This document shows positions 29,799 through 39,400 of a stretch of 64,000 bases of DNA, in pieces. Numbering within the stretch: position 1 is the stretch's first letter; the number at the start of each line of letters is the position of its first letter. The notes below the pieces were generated by a model. That model did not search any database and was not told the DNA's origin. It saw nothing but the letters and a program-made list of their open reading frames with translations. The DNA is taken from the NCBI RefSeq assembly GCF_900104085.1, contig NZ_FNLD01000002.1, forward strand, positions 682,001 to 746,000. Reading direction: 5' to 3'. Source of the DNA: Pseudoxanthomonas sp. CF125 (GTDB taxonomy: Bacteria > Pseudomonadota > Gammaproteobacteria > Xanthomonadales > Xanthomonadaceae). Position numbers and translations under genes: made by a program.

Positions 29799-30739
29799 CC
29801 AGAAGAAGCGGCGCTGCTGCGCACCTGCACGATTTCCGAACGCGGCGGCGCGCCGAACAGACGCTTGTATTCGCGGCTGAATTGCGAAGGGCTTTCGTAG
29901 CCCACGCGGTGCGCGGCCGTGCTGGCCTCCAGGCCATCCACCAGCATCAGCCGGCGCGCTTCGTGCAGGCGCAGCTGCTTCTGGAACTGCAGCGGCGACA
30001 TGGCGGTGGCCGACTTGAAATGGTGGTGCAGGGACGAGGCGCTCATGTGCACGGCCTGGGCCAGCGCGTCGATGCGCAGGGGTTCCAGATAGTTCTGGCG
30101 CAACAGCTCTACCGCATGGGCGATGCGGTGCGAACGGCTGTCGCTGACGACCAGATCGCGCAGACGGTGGCCCAGGTCGCCCAACAGCGCCCGGTAGAGG
30201 ATTTCGCGTATCGCGGCCGGCGCCAGCACGCGCAGGTCTTCCGGCGTGTCCAGCAGCCGCATCAGCCGCAACACCGCTTCCAGCAGCGAGGGACTGACCC
30301 GGGCCGCATAGGCGGCGCTGGCCGACACGGAGCGTTCGGCTTCGGCCTGCGCGTCGACATCCAGAATCAACGCGGCGATCTGCTCCAGGTCGATGTTCAG
30401 GCGCAGGCTCAGGTAGGGTTTTTCCGGGGTGGCTTCGGTCACCTGGCCCAGCATCGGCAGGGTCATCGACACCACCAGGTAATTCAGCGGGTCGTATTGA
30501 TAGATCTGCTTGCCCAGGATGGCGATCTTGCTGCCCTGCACGACTATGCACAGGCACGGCTCGTACAGATTGGGCGCGCAGGGCGTGGGCGCACTGCGCC
30601 GCGCCAGCTTCAAAGGCGCCAGCGCGGTGTCGTGGACGCCGTCCTCGGTCGCCAATCGGGCAATCCGGTCGGCCAACTCGTTCTGCTGCGCATTCAGCGA
30701 GTGCTGGGCGATCAGCTCGGAAGAAATCACATGGCTCAT
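29795..30739 (-). CDS. AraC-family transcriptional regulator
   Basis: A 314-residue regulator with the AraC_N effector domain (about 30-190: APNLYEPCLCIVVQGSKIAILGKQIYQYDPLNYLVVSMTLP is characteristic) and a C-terminal double helix-turn-helix (about 215-310: RIDALAQAVHMSASSLHHHFKSATAMSPLQFQKQLRLHEARRLM, AHRVGYESPSQFSREYKRLFG). Proteins of this type often sit divergently from an oxidoreductase gene they control, for example YqhC/YqhD in E. coli. Here the divergent gene is an aldo/keto reductase, so that is the probable target. I start at MSHVISSEL; the frame upstream is open but not domain-supported. Confidence 0.9.
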   Translation of the reverse strand: MSHVISSELIAQHSLNAQQNELADRIARLATEDGVHDTALAPLKLARRSAPTPCAPNLYEPCLCIVVQGSKIAILGKQIYQYDPLNYLVVSMTLPMLGQVTEATPEKPYLSLRLNIDLEQIAALILDVDAQAEAERSVSASAAYAARVSPSLLEAVLRLMRLLDTPEDLRVLAPAAIREILYRALLGDLGHRLRDLVVSDSRSHRIAHAVELLRQNYLEPLRIDALAQAVHMSASSLHHHFKSATAMSPLQFQKQLRLHEARRLMLVDGLEASTAAHRVGYESPSQFSREYKRLFGAPPRSEIVQVRSSAASSG

Positions 30740-30804
30740 GGCTTTCAGCGTGGGGGCTGGGGTTTTCCGATTATCGGCACAGCGGCACGATTTGCACGGC
30801 CGTT

Positions 30805-30824
30805 CGATCCGAATTGCAGGATCG
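30805..30824. promoter_or_regulatory. Possible operator in the AraC/reductase intergenic region
   Basis: CGATCC and GGATCG form a 6-bp inverted pair around 8 bases in the 174-base divergent gap. It is a candidate regulator site by position only. Confidence 0.25.
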
Positions 30825-30913
30825 GGCAAGTTTTCGCCAGCAATGAACTAACGCCTCACGGGGCAGGGAGCCTAGTTTGGACTTGCCGCACGTCCTCCCC
30901 CACGGACTAACCC

Positions 30914-31930
<1,017 letters not shown>

Positions 31931-32031
31931 AGCGAGCGGATCAGGAATGCACGCGCAATCGGCGCGTCACGAACCGGCTTTTTCATTGCCGGCTGTAGCG
32001 CAACCAAGAAAAGATTCGGAGCCGTAGCCCC

Positions 32032-35000
32032 ATGTGGATCGTCCAGTACGCCTTGAACCGCCGCTACACCATCGGGGTACTGGCCATCCTGATCCTGTTG
32101 TTCGGCACCTTGGCGGCGCGGCGCATGCCTACCGACATCCTGCCGGAAGTCGGCATTCCCTCGATCAACCTGATCTGGACCTACAACGGTCTGCCCGCCG
32201 CCGAAGTGGCGGCCAAGATGACCTCGTTCTCCGAAGCGGCCATCCTCAACACCGTCGACGACCTGAAGGAAGTCAGCTCGCAGACCTTGAACGGCATGGC
32301 CATCGTGCGCATCGATTTCCAGCCCAACGTCAGCCTGGAACGCGCGCTGGGCCAGATCACCGCGGTGTCGCAGACCATCCTGCGGCGTATGCCGCCGGGC
32401 ACTTCGCCGCCGCTGGTGATCCGCAACAACGTGTCCAGCACGCCGGTGCTGCAGCTGGTGCTGTCCTCCGATTCGCTGACCGAAGCGCAGCTGTACGACT
32501 ACGCGCGCCTGCAGCTGCGCTCGCAGGTCCAGACCATTCCCGGCATCCGCATGACCCTGCCGTACGGCGGCGCCGCACGGCAGATCATGGTCGACCTGGA
32601 CCCGCGCGCGCTGCGGACCTATGGCCTGACTCCGGCCGATGTCACCGGCGCACTGGAGCGCGGCAGCCCGACCCTGCCTTCGGGCGTGATCCGCGAAGGC
32701 GGGCGCGAGATGCAGATCGCGCTGGAAACCAGCCCGGTGTCCGCGGCCGGTTTCCTGGACCTGCCCATCGTCAGCCGCGACGGCAATGTCATCTACGTGC
32801 GCGATGTGGCTTCGGTGCGCGACGGCGGCGCGCTGCAGACCAACGTCGCGCGCATGGACGGCGCCAGCGCGGTGTCGGTGGCGCTGATCAAGCTGGGCGG
32901 CGCCTCGGCGGTGGAAATCGTGCGCGCGGTGCGGGCCAAGCTGCCGGAAATCGAAGCGTCGGCGCCGCCGGGCATGCGCATCGAGCCGATCTTCGACCAA
33001 TCGGTGTTTGTCGACAACGCCATCGGTTCGATCCGCCACGAAGCCCTTCTGGTCGGCCTGCTGGTCGCGTTCGTGGTGCTGGTATTCATAGGTTCCTGGC
33101 GCTCCAGCCTGATCGTGCTGTCGGCCATTCCGCTGGCGTTGCTGGCTTCGGTGGCCATGCTCAACCTGCTCGGCTACACCTTCAACGTGATGACCCTGGG
33201 CGGCTTGGCGCTTGCCATCGGCATCCTGGTCGACAACGCGGTGGTCGACGTGGAGAACACCAACCGCAACATCGCCGAAGGGCGCCCGGTGCGCGAGGCC
33301 ATCCTGCACAGCGCGACGGAAGTGGTGTTTCCGGAACTGGTCTCGACCCTCTGCATCTGCATCGTGCTCACGCCGATCCTGCTGATGACCGGGCTGTCGG
33401 CCTGGGTGTTCGCGCCGCTGGCGCTGGCGGTAATCTTCGCCATGGGCGCCTCGTTCCTGCTTTCGCGCACGCTGATCCCGGTGCTGTGCCTGCTGCTGTT
33501 GCCGGCCGATGTGGAAAGCCGCAAGCGCCCGCGCTGGGCGGCGGAGCGCGCGCTGCTGGCGGTCAACCACAAGGTCGAACACGTGCTGGAAAACCTGCGC
33601 GAACGGCACCACGCCTTGCTGTTCAAACTGGGCCACCACGGCGGCGTGCTGGCCATCGCCGCCTTCGTGCTGCTGGGCCTGGGCGCGGCATCGGCGATGT
33701 TGCTGGGCCGCGAATACTTCCCACAGGTCGATGCCGGCCAGCTGCGCCTGCAGGTGCGCTTGCCCACCGGCACGCGGCTGGAACAGACCGCGGCGCGGCT
33801 GGCCGATATCCAGCGCGAGATCCGCAGCATCGTCCCGCCGGCCGAATTGCAGACCGTGTACGAACAGATCGGCGTGCCCGATGCGGTCAACCTGGCCCTG
33901 GTGGATAGCGCGGTGGTCGGTTCGTTCGAGGCCGAAGTGATGTTGCAACTGCGTTCGCCGCATGCCTCCAGCGCCGGCTACCTGGCCGCGATCCGCCAGC
34001 GCGTGGCCGAAAAATTCCCGGAGGTGAAAATCTTCGAGCGACCGCCGGATGCGACCAGCCGCACGCTCGCCGGTTCGGCGGTGGGTGCGTTCGAAGTGCG
34101 GGTGATCGGCCGCGATCCCGGCAACCTGGCCGTCGCGCGGCAAATCGAATCCAAACTGCGCGGCATTCCCGGCGCGATCGACGTGACCCTGCGCCAAGTG
34201 CTGGACCTGCCCGAATACCACGTCAGCATCGACCGCAGCCGCGCCGCGCAACTGGGCCTCACCGCGCAGGACGCCAGCCGCGCGGTGCTGGCGGTGCTGG
34301 GCTCGGCCGGCACGGTGACGCCGGTGTACTGGGTGGACACCGCCAGCGCGCAGTCCTACACCGTGCAGGTGCAGGCGCCGCCGGCCAGCCTGGACAGCAT
34401 CGAAACCCTGCTCAACACACCGCTGCGCATCGGCGCCAACGGCGAAGCGGTGCTGTTGCGCAATATCGCCACGGTGAGCCCGCGCAGTGTGCCGGCCAGC
34501 ATCGGCCGCACCACATTGGCGCCGACGATCAGCGTGCTGGCCAACGTGCAAGGACGCGACCTGGGCTTTGTCTACGACCGGTTGACGTCCATCACCGAAG
34601 AATTGAACGCTACGCTCAAGCCCGGCAACCGCATCGAGATCGCCGGCCAGGCGGGCGAAATGCAAAGCGCCTACGGTGAACTGGCCGCCGGTCTGGTGAT
34701 GTCGGCGATCCTGGTGTTCCTGGTGCTGGTGGTGAATTTCCAGTCGTGGATCCTGCCGTTGGCGGCCATGTCCGGCCTGCCGATCGCCATCGCCGGGGCC
34801 GCAGTGGCCCTGTTCGTCACCGGCACGCCGTTGAGCGTGCCGGCATTGATGGGCGTGATGATGGTGATCGGTGTGTCCACTGCCAACAGCGTGCTGGTGA
34901 CCAGTTTCGTGCGCGACCTGATCGCCGCCGGCCACGACCACGAAGCCGCCGCTTACGAAGCCGCCGCAGTGCGCCTGCGTCCGGTGCTGATGACCGCCAG

Positions 35001-35232
35001 CGCCATGGTGCTTGGCATCGTGCCGATGGCGCTGGGACTGGGCGAGGGCGGCGAACAGAACGCGCCGCTGGGCCGCGCGGTGATCGGCGGACTGCTGTTC
35101 GGCACGCCGGCCACGCTGTTGCTGGTGCCTTCGCTGCTGGCCGTGCTGGGCCGCCGCCACAATCGCCGCATCGCTCAATCCGATTCCGAAACCACCGATG
35201 GCCAGCCCGCCGGCGCAGGAGCTTCCTCATGA
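32032..35232 (+). CDS. RND efflux permease
   Basis: A 1066-residue inner-membrane RND pump with the typical plan: a first transmembrane helix (IGVLAILILLFGTLAARRMPTDILPEV), a porter domain, helices 2-6, a second porter domain and helices 8-12. Compared with AcrB, the relay helix reads GILVDNAVVDVENT, so the first Asp is D401 and the second is N402. In the tenth helix, where AcrB has SAKN with Lys940, this protein has STANSV with A951. The proton relay may therefore differ from AcrB. The permease precedes its adaptor, the reverse of the usual order, and no outer-membrane factor gene is nearby. Substrate unknown. Confidence 0.92.
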   Translation: MWIVQYALNRRYTIGVLAILILLFGTLAARRMPTDILPEVGIPSINLIWTYNGLPAAEVAAKMTSFSEAAILNTVDDLKEVSSQTLNGMAIVRIDFQPNVSLERALGQITAVSQTILRRMPPGTSPPLVIRNNVSSTPVLQLVLSSDSLTEAQLYDYARLQLRSQVQTIPGIRMTLPYGGAARQIMVDLDPRALRTYGLTPADVTGALERGSPTLPSGVIREGGREMQIALETSPVSAAGFLDLPIVSRDGNVIYVRDVASVRDGGALQTNVARMDGASAVSVALIKLGGASAVEIVRAVRAKLPEIEASAPPGMRIEPIFDQSVFVDNAIGSIRHEALLVGLLVAFVVLVFIGSWRSSLIVLSAIPLALLASVAMLNLLGYTFNVMTLGGLALAIGILVDNAVVDVENTNRNIAEGRPVREAILHSATEVVFPELVSTLCICIVLTPILLMTGLSAWVFAPLALAVIFAMGASFLLSRTLIPVLCLLLLPADVESRKRPRWAAERALLAVNHKVEHVLENLRERHHALLFKLGHHGGVLAIAAFVLLGLGAASAMLLGREYFPQVDAGQLRLQVRLPTGTRLEQTAARLADIQREIRSIVPPAELQTVYEQIGVPDAVNLALVDSAVVGSFEAEVMLQLRSPHASSAGYLAAIRQRVAEKFPEVKIFERPPDATSRTLAGSAVGAFEVRVIGRDPGNLAVARQIESKLRGIPGAIDVTLRQVLDLPEYHVSIDRSRAAQLGLTAQDASRAVLAVLGSAGTVTPVYWVDTASAQSYTVQVQAPPASLDSIETLLNTPLRIGANGEAVLLRNIATVSPRSVPASIGRTTLAPTISVLANVQGRDLGFVYDRLTSITEELNATLKPGNRIEIAGQAGEMQSAYGELAAGLVMSAILVFLVLVVNFQSWILPLAAMSGLPIAIAGAAVALFVTGTPLSVPALMGVMMVIGVSTANSVLVTSFVRDLIAAGHDHEAAAYEAAAVRLRPVLMTASAMVLGIVPMALGLGEGGEQNAPLGRAVIGGLLFGTPATLLLVPSLLAVLGRRHNRRIAQSDSETTDGQPAGAGASS

Positions 35233-36347
35233 ACACCACGAACATGGCCCGAACGACACAGGCAGCCTTGATTGGCGGCGCATTGCTGGCGCTGCTGGCG
35301 GGCTGCAGCCGCGGCGCCGCCGAACAATCGACGGCCACCGCGTTGCCGCAGGTGCTGACCGCGCAGGCGCGAGCGGCCGAGCCGGACTACGCATTACGCC
35401 TGCCTGCGCGCGCCGTCGCCGGGGAATCGGCGCAGCTGTATCCGCGCGCCACCGGCTTCATCAGCGAGCGGCGGGCGGACCTGGGAGATCGCGTGACCGC
35501 CGGACAGGTGCTGGCGGTGATCTCGGCGCCGGAAGCCGACCAGGCCGTGCGCGAGGCGACCGCCGAAGTGGGCAGGCTGCGCGCCGATCTGCAGCTGGCC
35601 AAGGTCAATTACGAGCGCGCCGCGGTGCTGGTGAAATCGGGTGCGGTTTCGGCCGAGATGTACAGCGACCGCAGCGCCAACCGCGATGCCGCCGAAGCGG
35701 CGCTGGCCGCGGCCCAGGCGCGCTTGTCCAGCGCGCGCGAACGGCAGGCCTTCCAGGTGGTGCGCGCGCCGTTCGCCGGGGTGGTGGCCGCTCGCAACGT
35801 GGAGCGCGGCGATCGGGTGATCGGCGATTCCGCTGCGGCCGTGCCCCTGTTCCGGATCAATGCGCTGGACCCGCTGCGGGTGCTGGTGGACATACCGCAG
35901 GGCGCGGTCTTGCAGGTGCGTCCGGGTCTGCAGGCCGAAGTCGGTTTCCCCGAACTTGCAGGCGAGCGCTTCCAGGCCGAAGTGGTGCGCATCGCCCAGA
36001 GCATCTCCGAGGAAGCCGGCGGCATGCGGGTGGAACTGCGCCTGCCCAATCCCGAGGGCCGCATTCCAGCCGGCATGGTGGGCGAGGTGACCCTGCAGGT
36101 GCCGCGCGCGGCGCCGACGGTGATAGTGCCGGTGTCGACGGTGATCGCCGGCGCGGGCGGGTCGCAGGTCGTGCGGCTGGGCGTGGGTTCGCGGCTGGAG
36201 TTCCGGCCGGTCAAGCTGGGTCGCAATCTGGGCCCGGAGATGGAGATACTCGACGGCATCGCCGCCGGCGATCAGGTGGTTCTGGCGCCCAACGCCCTGC
36301 TGCAGGCGGGCGCCAAGGTGGTGGCCAAGCCCGCGCCCAAGAGCTGA
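35229..36347 (+). CDS. RND efflux periplasmic adaptor (membrane fusion) lipoprotein
   Basis: A 372-residue adaptor bridging the RND permease to an outer-membrane channel. A lipoprotein signal ends LLAGC with the lipidated Cys at residue 26. A barrel-sandwich half (YPRATGFISERRADLGDRVTAGQVLAVI) leads to an alpha-helical hairpin (AVREATAEVGRLRADLQLAKVNYERAAVLVKSGAVSAEMY) and then the second lipoyl half (VVRAPFAGVVAARNVERGDRVI) and beta-barrel. It overlaps the permease stop by 4 bases. The pair presumably uses a TolC-type protein coded elsewhere. Confidence 0.92.
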   Translation: MNTTNMARTTQAALIGGALLALLAGCSRGAAEQSTATALPQVLTAQARAAEPDYALRLPARAVAGESAQLYPRATGFISERRADLGDRVTAGQVLAVISAPEADQAVREATAEVGRLRADLQLAKVNYERAAVLVKSGAVSAEMYSDRSANRDAAEAALAAAQARLSSARERQAFQVVRAPFAGVVAARNVERGDRVIGDSAAAVPLFRINALDPLRVLVDIPQGAVLQVRPGLQAEVGFPELAGERFQAEVVRIAQSISEEAGGMRVELRLPNPEGRIPAGMVGEVTLQVPRAAPTVIVPVSTVIAGAGGSQVVRLGVGSRLEFRPVKLGRNLGPEMEILDGIAAGDQVVLAPNALLQAGAKVVAKPAPKS

Positions 36348-36364
36348 GCGCTGGCCGTGGGGGT

Positions 36365-37033
36365 ATGGATTCGGACAGACTGCGGGACATGACGTCCGAC
36401 GATCCGGCTTCTCCCCAACGTGTTCTGCTTCTGCACGGCATCTGGAATGCCAAGGTCTGGCTGGGTCCGTTGGCGGCGCGGTTGCGCGCGGCCGGGTTCA
36501 GGGTCGAGATCTTCGGTTATCCCAGCGTGTTCGGTGGGCCGGAAGTGGCGGTTCCACTTCTGATAGCCCGATTGCGGGACAGCGAGCCGGTGGCGCTGCT
36601 GGGCCACAGCCTGGGCGGGCTGATCGCGCTGGAAGCCCTGAGCCGGGAGCCGGACCTGCCGGTGACGCGGGTGGTCTGCCTGGGTTCGCCCTTGCGCGGC
36701 AGCCACGCGGCCCGTGGCCTGGCGGGACGGATCTGGACTTCGCCGGCGCTGGGCCGCAGCGCAGGCCTGCTGCTGCGCGGATTCGAGCGGTGGCAAGGCA
36801 AGCAGCAAGTGGGCATGGTCGCGGGCAATGTGCCGCACGGGCTGGGGCGCTATTTCGCACGTTTCGAGGACGAATCCGACGGTACCGTCGCCCTGGGGGA
36901 AACCCGCCTTCCGGGGCTGACCGACCACTGCGTGGTGGCTGCCAGCCATAGCGGACTGGTGTTCTCGGCCGCGGCGGCCCTGCAGGCCGCGCATTTCCTG
37001 AATCACGGCCATTTCGCGCCTAATCCCCTGTAG
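36365..37033 (+). CDS. Alpha/beta-fold hydrolase
   Basis: A 222-residue alpha/beta hydrolase with HGIWN (residues 24-28) for the oxyanion hole and the nucleophile elbow GHSLGG with Ser at residue 82. The region after it (VTRVVCLGSPLRGSHAARGL) resembles PGAP1/lipase-type enzymes. C-terminal H residues (VVAASHSGLVFS) could supply the catalytic His. Substrate unknown. Starts at 36365 and 36389 are both possible. The TAG stop lies inside the GTAG head of the following inverted repeat, and the last codons (CCC CTG) are part of the repeat arm, so the C-terminus may be shaped by its insertion. Confidence 0.8.
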   Translation: MDSDRLRDMTSDDPASPQRVLLLHGIWNAKVWLGPLAARLRAAGFRVEIFGYPSVFGGPEVAVPLLIARLRDSEPVALLGHSLGGLIALEALSREPDLPVTRVVCLGSPLRGSHAARGLAGRIWTSPALGRSAGLLLRGFERWQGKQQVGMVAGNVPHGLGRYFARFEDESDGTVALGETRLPGLTDHCVVAASHSGLVFSAAAALQAAHFLNHGHFAPNPL

Positions 37034-37126
37034 GAGCGGGCCCTGCCCGCGAAGCTTTTCGCCGGTTGGTGCATTTTTTTTGTTGGTGAAAAAAAGCTTC
37101 GCGGGCAGGGCCCGCTCCTACAGGGG
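37025..37126. repeat. GTAG-type REP pair with perfect 35-base arms
   Basis: Arms at 37025-37059 and 37092-37126 are perfect inverted copies (core GTAGGAGCGGGCCCTGCCCG) around 32 bases. It belongs to the GTAG REP family. The left arm overlaps the last codons and stop of the hydrolase gene. It probably also ends transcription before yebC. Confidence 0.88.
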
Positions 37127-37178
37127 TTGTTCCGCGCCGGTATAATTAGCGGCTTGTCCAAAGCAACCGGAAGTCGCC

Positions 37179-37910
37179 ATGGGTCGTGGTCCCTCCATCG
37201 AAGGCCGCAAGAACGCTACCGACGCCAAGCGCGGCAAGATCTTCACCAAGATCATCCGCGAGATCGGTGTGGCCGCGCGCGCCGGCGGCGGCGATGCGGC
37301 CAACAATCCGCGCCTGCGTACGGCGGTGGACAAGGGCCTGTCGGCGAACATGTCCAAGGACGTGATCGAACGCGCCATCAAGAAAGCCACCGGCGAACTG
37401 GAAGGCGTGGAGTTCGAGGAGATCCGCTACGAAGGCTACGCACCCGGCGGCGTGGCGGTGATCGTGGACTGCCTGACCGACAACCGCGTGCGCACCGTGG
37501 CCGAAGTGCGCCATGCCTTCGGCAAATGCGGCGGCAACATGGGCGCCGAAGGCTCGGTGGCTTTCATGTTCCGCAAACTCGGCGTGCTCAGCTACGGCGC
37601 CGGCGCCGATGAAGACGCCGTCACCGAAGCGGCCATCGAAGCCGGCGCCGACGATGTGGTGGTGTATCCGGAAGACGGCGCCATCGACGTGCTGACTTCG
37701 CCCGATGCCTTTCTGGCGGTGAAGGAAGCGATGGAAACCGCGGGCCTGGCCCCTGGCCACGCCGAGATCACGATGCGCGCCGACAACGACATCGCCGTGG
37801 ACGCCGAAACCGTGCCGCAGGTGGTCAAGTTGCTGGACATGCTGGAAGACCTGGACGACGTGCAGGCCGTCTATTCCAACGCCGATCTGGGTCAGGACGC
37901 TTACGCGTAG
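37179..37910 (+). CDS. yebC: YebC/PmpR-family protein
   Basis: A 243-residue YebC/PmpR/TACO1 protein. The signature is present: [28 protein letters not shown] at the start, [30 protein letters not shown], then [44 protein letters not shown]. Long regarded as transcription regulators, some members are now known to relieve ribosome stalling at proline-rich sequences. It lies just upstream of ruvC, the conserved arrangement in most gammaproteobacteria. Confidence 0.96.
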   Translation: MGRGPSIEGRKNATDAKRGKIFTKIIREIGVAARAGGGDAANNPRLRTAVDKGLSANMSKDVIERAIKKATGELEGVEFEEIRYEGYAPGGVAVIVDCLTDNRVRTVAEVRHAFGKCGGNMGAEGSVAFMFRKLGVLSYGAGADEDAVTEAAIEAGADDVVVYPEDGAIDVLTSPDAFLAVKEAMETAGLAPGHAEITMRADNDIAVDAETVPQVVKLLDMLEDLDDVQAVYSNADLGQDAYA

Positions 37911-38008
37911 ACTGACGCTGTGATCCGCATTCCCGGCACCCTTCGGCTTCGGCCGCTCCGCGTCCTGCGCCCAGGGCGGTCGGAAAACCGACACCCGGGA
38001 ACCGCATC

Positions 38009-38530
38009 GTGACCCGGATACTTGGAATAGACCCCGGTTCCCAGCGCACTGGCGTTGGCATCATCGACGTCGACGCAGCGGGCAAGACCACCCATGTCTA
38101 CCACGCGCCGTTGCTGCTGCTGGGGGAGGGCGATTTCGCCCAGCGGCTCAAGCGGCTGCTGCTGGGTCTGGCGGAAATCATCGAAACCTATCGCCCGGAC
38201 GAAGTGGCCATCGAGCAGGTGTTCATGGCGCGCAATCCCGATTCGGCGTTGAAGCTGGGCCATGCGCGCGGCGCGGCGATCTGCGCGGTGGTGCTGCGCG
38301 ATCTGCCGGTGCACGAATACGCGGCCAAGGAAGTGAAACTTGCGGTGGTGGGCAAGGGCGGCGCGGACAAGGTGCAGATCCAGCACATGGTCGGCATCAT
38401 GCTCAACCTCAAGGGCAAGCTGCAGGCCGACGCGGCCGATGCGCTGGCCGTGGCCATCACCCATGCGCATGTGCGCGCGACCGCCAATCGCCTGGGCGTG
38501 AATGTGCGTGAAGCTTGGGGAAGGAAATGA
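38009..38530 (+). CDS. ruvC: Holliday junction resolvase RuvC
   Basis: A 173-residue homodimeric endonuclease cutting Holliday junctions. The acidic active site is in place: D8 in [12 protein letters not shown], the Glu in [13 protein letters not shown] and the C-terminal Asp pair in [15 protein letters not shown]. It starts with GTG 38009; no ATG fits. It is separated from ruvA by 217 bases that hold an inverted-repeat element, so ruvC and ruvA are close but not tightly coupled as they are in E. coli. Confidence 0.96.
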   Translation: MTRILGIDPGSQRTGVGIIDVDAAGKTTHVYHAPLLLLGEGDFAQRLKRLLLGLAEIIETYRPDEVAIEQVFMARNPDSALKLGHARGAAICAVVLRDLPVHEYAAKEVKLAVVGKGGADKVQIQHMVGIMLNLKGKLQADAADALAVAITHAHVRATANRLGVNVREAWGRK

Positions 38531-38585
38531 ATTCAGCGCCAAGCGTGCTTCGACAACAAACGCAATATGGCATCGCCCGGTTTTT

Positions 38586-38671
38586 CCCCCCTTTGAAAAA
38601 GGGGGGAAGGGGGGATTTGCTTTTCGCGCCAAGAGCAAATCCCCCTCGATCCCCCTTTTTAAAAGGGGGAA
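38586..38671. repeat. CCCCCTTTGAAAAAGGGGG-type REP pair between ruvC and ruvA
   Basis: CCCCCCTTTGAAAAAGGGGG with GGGGGGATTTGC is followed by the inverted GCAAATCCCCCTCGATCCCC and TTTTTAAAAGGGGG. It matches the element at 11866-11981. It interrupts the ruvC-ruvA gap and may weaken read-through. Confidence 0.8.
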
Positions 38672-38747
38672 GACAGGCGGGCCTTCGCATAGACAAAGAA
38701 TTCGCTGCTTCCGCCCGGCCAAAGCAAGCGAGCAAAGGAATATCGGC

Positions 38748-39332
38748 ATGATCGGACGTCTCCGTGGCATCCTGGCCTACAAGCAACCGCCGTGGCTGGT
38801 GATCGATGTGGGCGGCGTGGGCTATGAGCTGGAGGCGCCGATGAGCACCTTCTACGACCTGCCCGATGTAGGCCGCGAAGTGATCCTGTTCACCCACCAC
38901 GCGCAGCGCGAGGACAGCGTGTCGCTGTACGGCTTCCTGCGCGAGAGCGAACGCCGGTTGTTCCGCGACGTGCAGAAAGTCAGCGGCATCGGTGCCAAGA
39001 TCGCGCTGGCGGTACTTTCGGGGGTGTCGGTGGACGAGTTCGCGCGCCAGGTGCAGACCGGCGACGTGGCCGCGCTGACGCGCATTCCGGGCATCGGCAA
39101 GAAGACCGCCGAGCGCATGGTGGTGGAACTGCGCGACCGCGTGGTCGATCTGGGCAGCAATCCGCTGGGCTCGCCCAGCCTTCCCAACGATCCGCAATCC
39201 GAAGCCACCATCGCCCTGCAGCAACTGGGCTACAAGCCGGCCGAGGCCGTGCGCATGGCGCGCGAGGCCGTGGCGCCGGGCGACGATGCCGCCATGATCA
39301 TCCGCAAGGCTCTGCAATCGGCGCTGCGTTGA
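38748..39332 (+). CDS. ruvA: Holliday junction branch migration protein RuvA
   Basis: A 194-residue protein that binds the four-way junction as a tetramer and recruits RuvB. Domain I ([31 protein letters not shown]) is an OB fold, domain II contains two helix-hairpin-helix motifs ([15 protein letters not shown] and [18 protein letters not shown]) and the C-terminal domain III ([22 protein letters not shown]) contacts RuvB. I start at ATG 38748; the upstream frame is repeat sequence. Confidence 0.97.
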   Translation: MIGRLRGILAYKQPPWLVIDVGGVGYELEAPMSTFYDLPDVGREVILFTHHAQREDSVSLYGFLRESERRLFRDVQKVSGIGAKIALAVLSGVSVDEFARQVQTGDVAALTRIPGIGKKTAERMVVELRDRVVDLGSNPLGSPSLPNDPQSEATIALQQLGYKPAEAVRMAREAVAPGDDAAMIIRKALQSALR

Positions 39333-39400
39333 ACGCAGGCTTCAGAGCTTCGACCTCCTAGAGCTTCCCCTCACATTCATCGCGCTACGCTTAGGCAGCC

